From Mucilaginibacter sp. JRF (lineage in GTDB: Bacteria > Bacteroidota > Bacteroidia > Sphingobacteriales > Sphingobacteriaceae), in the NCBI RefSeq assembly GCF_015223065.1, contig NZ_JADFBY010000002.1, positions 62,001 to 126,000 of the forward strand: DNA of 64,000 nucleotides. The letters run 5' to 3'. The notes below the pieces were generated by a model, which worked only from the letters and a program-made list of their open reading frames with translations, made no database searches and was not told where the DNA came from. The position numbers were made by a program, and so were the translations under genes. This document shows, one piece after another, positions 61,097-64,000 of the stretch (position 1 is its first letter; each line of letters opens with the position of its first letter).

Positions 61097-64000
61097 ATGA
61101 ATAAATCACGACTTATTAGTAATCAAAGTAACGATCTTATCATCAAAGCAATGAAACTCACATTTGTTTCGATAAGTTTAGTGCTCACTACGTCGCTCAT
61201 GGTTCCGGCCATAGCCAGCAACGGTCAGGAGCTGAGCAAAAAAATATCAGGCAGCATAAATAAAGGCACGCTTGAGGATGCTCTTAAACAAATTCAAACG
61301 CAAAACGATCTAAATTTCGCGTATGACAGGGAACTGGTACAACAGTTCAGGGCCTCAAAATATAACTTTAACAACGAGCCCGTTAATATGGTGCTCGATC
61401 ATTTATTGACGCCCAAAGGTTTAACCTATGCTGATGTAAATGGTGTTATAGTTGTTCGCGCCATGACCAACCGCGAAATGGCTGCCAAGCAACAAAGCAG
61501 CATTCGCGGTACAGTTACTGACGAATTGGGTATGCCATTACCGGGTGCAACCATCCGTGTGGTTGAGCTAAATCGTTCAACGGCCAGTGATGGTGAGGGT
61601 AAATACTCCATATCGGTAGCGCCGGGTGTGTACACCATTGAGGTAACTTATGTAACCTTTAAAACACAGCGCTTCCAGGGCATAACCGTTAGCGGCGATC
61701 AGTCAGCTACGCTTAATGTGGTACTTAAGGCCGATATGGCTACCCTTAACGAGGTAGTGGTTGTAGGTTACGGTACACAAAAACGTGGCGAGATCACATC
61801 GGCGGTAGCATCAGTACAGGCTGAAGATTTTAACAAAGGCGGTATACGCTCACCTATGGAGCTTATTCAAGGTAAGGTTGCCGGTTTGAATATCACCAAA
61901 ACACAAGGTAACAACCCTAACGCGGGTGCATCGTTACAATTGCGTGGTGTAACCTCGTTAACCGGTACAACTACTCCGCTTATTGTTATTGACGGTATAC
62001 CGGGCGGTAACCTCGATCTGTTACAGCAGGATGATATTGAATCTATCAGCGTGCTGAAAGATGGTTCGGCGGCGGCTATTTATGGTACACGCGGTAACGC
62101 CGGTGTTATTTTGATCACCACCAAAAAAGGTAAAAGCGGCGACCCTAAGTACGATTACAATACCTACTTCCAGCGCGATTATGTTGATAAGAAACCTGAT
62201 TTTCTGTCGGCAGCCCAATTCAGGCAACGTATAGGCGAGGGTATTATCCCGCAAACGTCTGATCTTGGCGCTTCAACAGATATGTATAATGAGCTGATCA
62301 ACAAAAAGAACCTGAGCCAGTACCATAACTTCTCAGCATCAGGCGGATCAGAAAAATCAAACTACCGTGCATCATTATATTATAATGATTTTCAGGGTAT
62401 AGCTAAAGAGAACAGCCGCGAGCAATTTGGTGGCAGGCTGAACATTAACCAGCGTGGTATGAATGATAAGCTGGCCTTACAGGTAAACCTCGCCGCTAAC
62501 ATGAACAAGGCTAACCTGCTTGGCGGTGGTACCGATAGCTTTGAGCAGGCTGTGGTATGGAACCCAACCGCGCCTATCTACAAACCTGATGGTACTTTTT
62601 ACCAGGTGCAGGAGGGTGTTAACCCATACTCACGCTTATTTACCCGCGAGAGCGAACGCGATCAGCAAACCTTCTCGGGCGATGCTAAGTTCACTTTCTA
62701 CGCTACCAAGCAAATTTCGGTAAGCGCATTCGGTTCATACCAGCGCGATAATTTTAACGACCGTGGTTTCCGCTCAATGAATGATTGGGATCAGCGTGTG
62801 GGTACCTCATACCAGGGTATGGGTTACGCAGGTAAAGGCAACAACCTTACCTGGACAAAAACCTTTGAACCTACCATTAACTTTGATCAAACCTGGGATA
62901 AGCACAGCGTAACAGCGGTGGCAGGTTACAGTTACCAGTATTCAACCCTCGAATCATTCAGCGCCAACAACAACGGTTTTACTACCGATGGCTTTTTGGA
63001 TTGGAACCTGGGTGCAGGTAGCGCCATTACCAATACCGCGTTACCAAGGCCGGGTGTAGGTAGCTTTAAGGAGGATAATACCCTTATCGCTTTCTTCGGC
63101 CGTGTTAACTACTCGTTCGATAGCAAATACTTCGCGCAGTTCATCCTTCGTCGCGAGGGTTCATCACGCTTTGGCGCCAACAACAAGTGGGGTAACTTCC
63201 CGGCGGCATCTGTTGGTTGGACGTTGAGCGAGGAGGATTTCATAAAAAACATCAGCGTTATCAATAACCTGAAGCTGCGTGTTGGTTACGGTGTTACCGG
63301 TAACCAGGGCATCCCTAACTATCAATCGTTAATTACGCTGAGCACCGGTGGTGTATATCCGCAAAATGGCGTTTACTACCAAACCTACGGCCCTTCACGT
63401 AACCCTAACCCTAACCTGCGCTGGGAGAAAAAAGCCGAGTGGAACTTTGGTTTAGATTACGAATTGCTTAACCACCGTTTAAGCGGTGCTATTGATGTGT
63501 ACTCGCGCAATACCAGCGATTTGTTGTACAGCTATGCCGCGCAGCAACCGGCCTTTGTGCTTAACAGCTTGTATACCAACGTTGGTACCATCAGCAACAA
63601 GGGTGTGGAGATACTTATAAGCGGTGTGCCTATCAAAAACAAAGATTTTCAATGGAATATTGACCTGACCGCCAGCTCGCAATCAAACAAACTGGCTAAA
63701 TTATCAAACGATCAGTTCAAGGCTACTTACCTGCAATTTGCCGATATCCCTAACCCGGGAGCTATGGGCCCAGCCATCCGTTTAGATGAAGGCGGTAAAG
63801 TAGGTAACTTCTATGGCAAACGCTTCGCGGGTTTTGCTGATGACGGAACCTGGTTATTTTACAAGGCTGACGGCAGCAGGGTGCCTGCATCGCAGATAAA
63901 CGAGAACGACCGTACCATTATAGGTAATGGCGTGCCTAAATATAACCTGGGCATCAGCCAAAGCTTCCGTTACAAAAACTTCGACTTGACGGTAATGCTG
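61097..64000 (+). CDS. SusC/RagA family TonB-dependent receptor (3' end outside window)
   Basis: 968 codons are open from the ATG at 61097 to the right edge without a stop. An inner ATG at 61151 (MKLTFVSISLVLTTSLMVPA) could be the true start; a signal peptide follows. Then STN secretin/TonB domain (about 44-115, SGSINKGTLEDALKQIQTQN), a carboxypeptidase-like beta domain (SIRGTVTDELGMPLPGATIR), the plug (NEVVVVGYGTQKRGEITSAV and LQLRGVTSLTGTTTPLIVID) and the start of the barrel. The STN domain fits signalling to FecR, whose gene lies 103 bp upstream. Such receptors import glycans with a SusD lipoprotein, probably beyond the edge. Confidence 0.93.
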   Translation, partial: MNKSRLISNQSNDLIIKAMKLTFVSISLVLTTSLMVPAIASNGQELSKKISGSINKGTLEDALKQIQTQNDLNFAYDRELVQQFRASKYNFNNEPVNMVLDHLLTPKGLTYADVNGVIVVRAMTNREMAAKQQSSIRGTVTDELGMPLPGATIRVVELNRSTASDGEGKYSISVAPGVYTIEVTYVTFKTQRFQGITVSGDQSATLNVVLKADMATLNEVVVVGYGTQKRGEITSAVASVQAEDFNKGGIRSPMELIQGKVAGLNITKTQGNNPNAGASLQLRGVTSLTGTTTPLIVIDGIPGGNLDLLQQDDIESISVLKDGSAAAIYGTRGNAGVILITTKKGKSGDPKYDYNTYFQRDYVDKKPDFLSAAQFRQRIGEGIIPQTSDLGASTDMYNELINKKNLSQYHNFSASGGSEKSNYRASLYYNDFQGIAKENSREQFGGRLNINQRGMNDKLALQVNLAANMNKANLLGGGTDSFEQAVVWNPTAPIYKPDGTFYQVQEGVNPYSRLFTRESERDQQTFSGDAKFTFYATKQISVSAFGSYQRDNFNDRGFRSMNDWDQRVGTSYQGMGYAGKGNNLTWTKTFEPTINFDQTWDKHSVTAVAGYSYQYSTLESFSANNNGFTTDGFLDWNLGAGSAITNTALPRPGVGSFKEDNTLIAFFGRVNYSFDSKYFAQFILRREGSSRFGANNKWGNFPAASVGWTLSEEDFIKNISVINNLKLRVGYGVTGNQGIPNYQSLITLSTGGVYPQNGVYYQTYGPSRNPNPNLRWEKKAEWNFGLDYELLNHRLSGAIDVYSRNTSDLLYSYAAQQPAFVLNSLYTNVGTISNKGVEILISGVPIKNKDFQWNIDLTASSQSNKLAKLSNDQFKATYLQFADIPNPGAMGPAIRLDEGGKVGNFYGKRFAGFADDGTWLFYKADGSRVPASQINENDRTIIGNGVPKYNLGISQSFRYKNFDLTVML

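Overview
This window comes from a member of the Bacteroidota, most likely a Sphingobacteriaceae species close to Mucilaginibacter or Pedobacter. That is inferred from the content: a SusC/RagA receptor with an ECF sigma factor and FecR, GH95 and GH31 glycosidases, promoters of the TAnnTTTG type, almost no Shine-Dalgarno sequences, many lipoproteins with short lipoboxes, and the intergenic repeat families. No tRNA, rRNA, CRISPR array, transposase or prophage was seen.

Layout. 1-3.9 kb: end of an OmpA-type porin, a small membrane protein, ridA and recG. 3.9-10.1 kb: two repeat islands around a DUF2945 gene, a paired M16 peptidase operon and an rhlE-type helicase. 10.2-18.3 kb: leuS, DUF1801 and YdeI-type genes, the rpsF-rpsR-rplI operon and mtgA. 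18.5-26.8 kb: a four-PAS histidine kinase with a solo receiver, tdk, an acidic linker protein and several lipoproteins, one of them frameshifted. 26.9-36.2 kb: an NTF2-like protein, an ATP-grasp enzyme, a repeat island, then the rod-shape operon mreB-mreC-mreD-mrdA-rodA with purH upstream. 36.3-42.4 kb: a ParE-like toxin-antitoxin pair, purN, a zinc alcohol dehydrogenase, an RluA-type synthase, panB and carA. 42.6-46.7 kb: a LiaF-like protein, DUF4288, a LytS/LytTR two-component pair, a repeat island and a FtsB/DivIC-like protein. 47.1-53.0 kb: an acyltransferase, then a four-gene minus-strand cluster of a FixL-like kinase, a receiver-CRP regulator, D-lactate dehydrogenase and hemN. 53.1-64 kb: GH31 and GH95 genes diverging from a double CAAACGTTTG operator, an AraC regulator, an outer-membrane barrel, and an ECF sigma/FecR/SusC group that runs off the right edge.

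The most interesting part is the 48.3-53.06 kb cluster. The kinase PAS domain carries the FixL-type haem histidine (His62) and distal arginine (Arg82), 20 residues apart as in rhizobial FixL. Its partner joins a phosphorylatable receiver to a Crp/Fnr DNA-binding half in one protein, which looks like a compressed FixL-FixJ-FixK oxygen cascade. The genes that follow are ones expected under low oxygen: D-lactate dehydrogenase and oxygen-independent coproporphyrinogen oxidase.

The second theme is repeats. A structured element of about 350 bp occurs five times (three on plus, two on minus). It is often flanked by inverted copies of a CCTCC-rich arm of about 35 bp and by a TGTCATTTCGA hairpin module. 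Separate word-like inverted repeats, each with its own sequence, sit at several gene ends.
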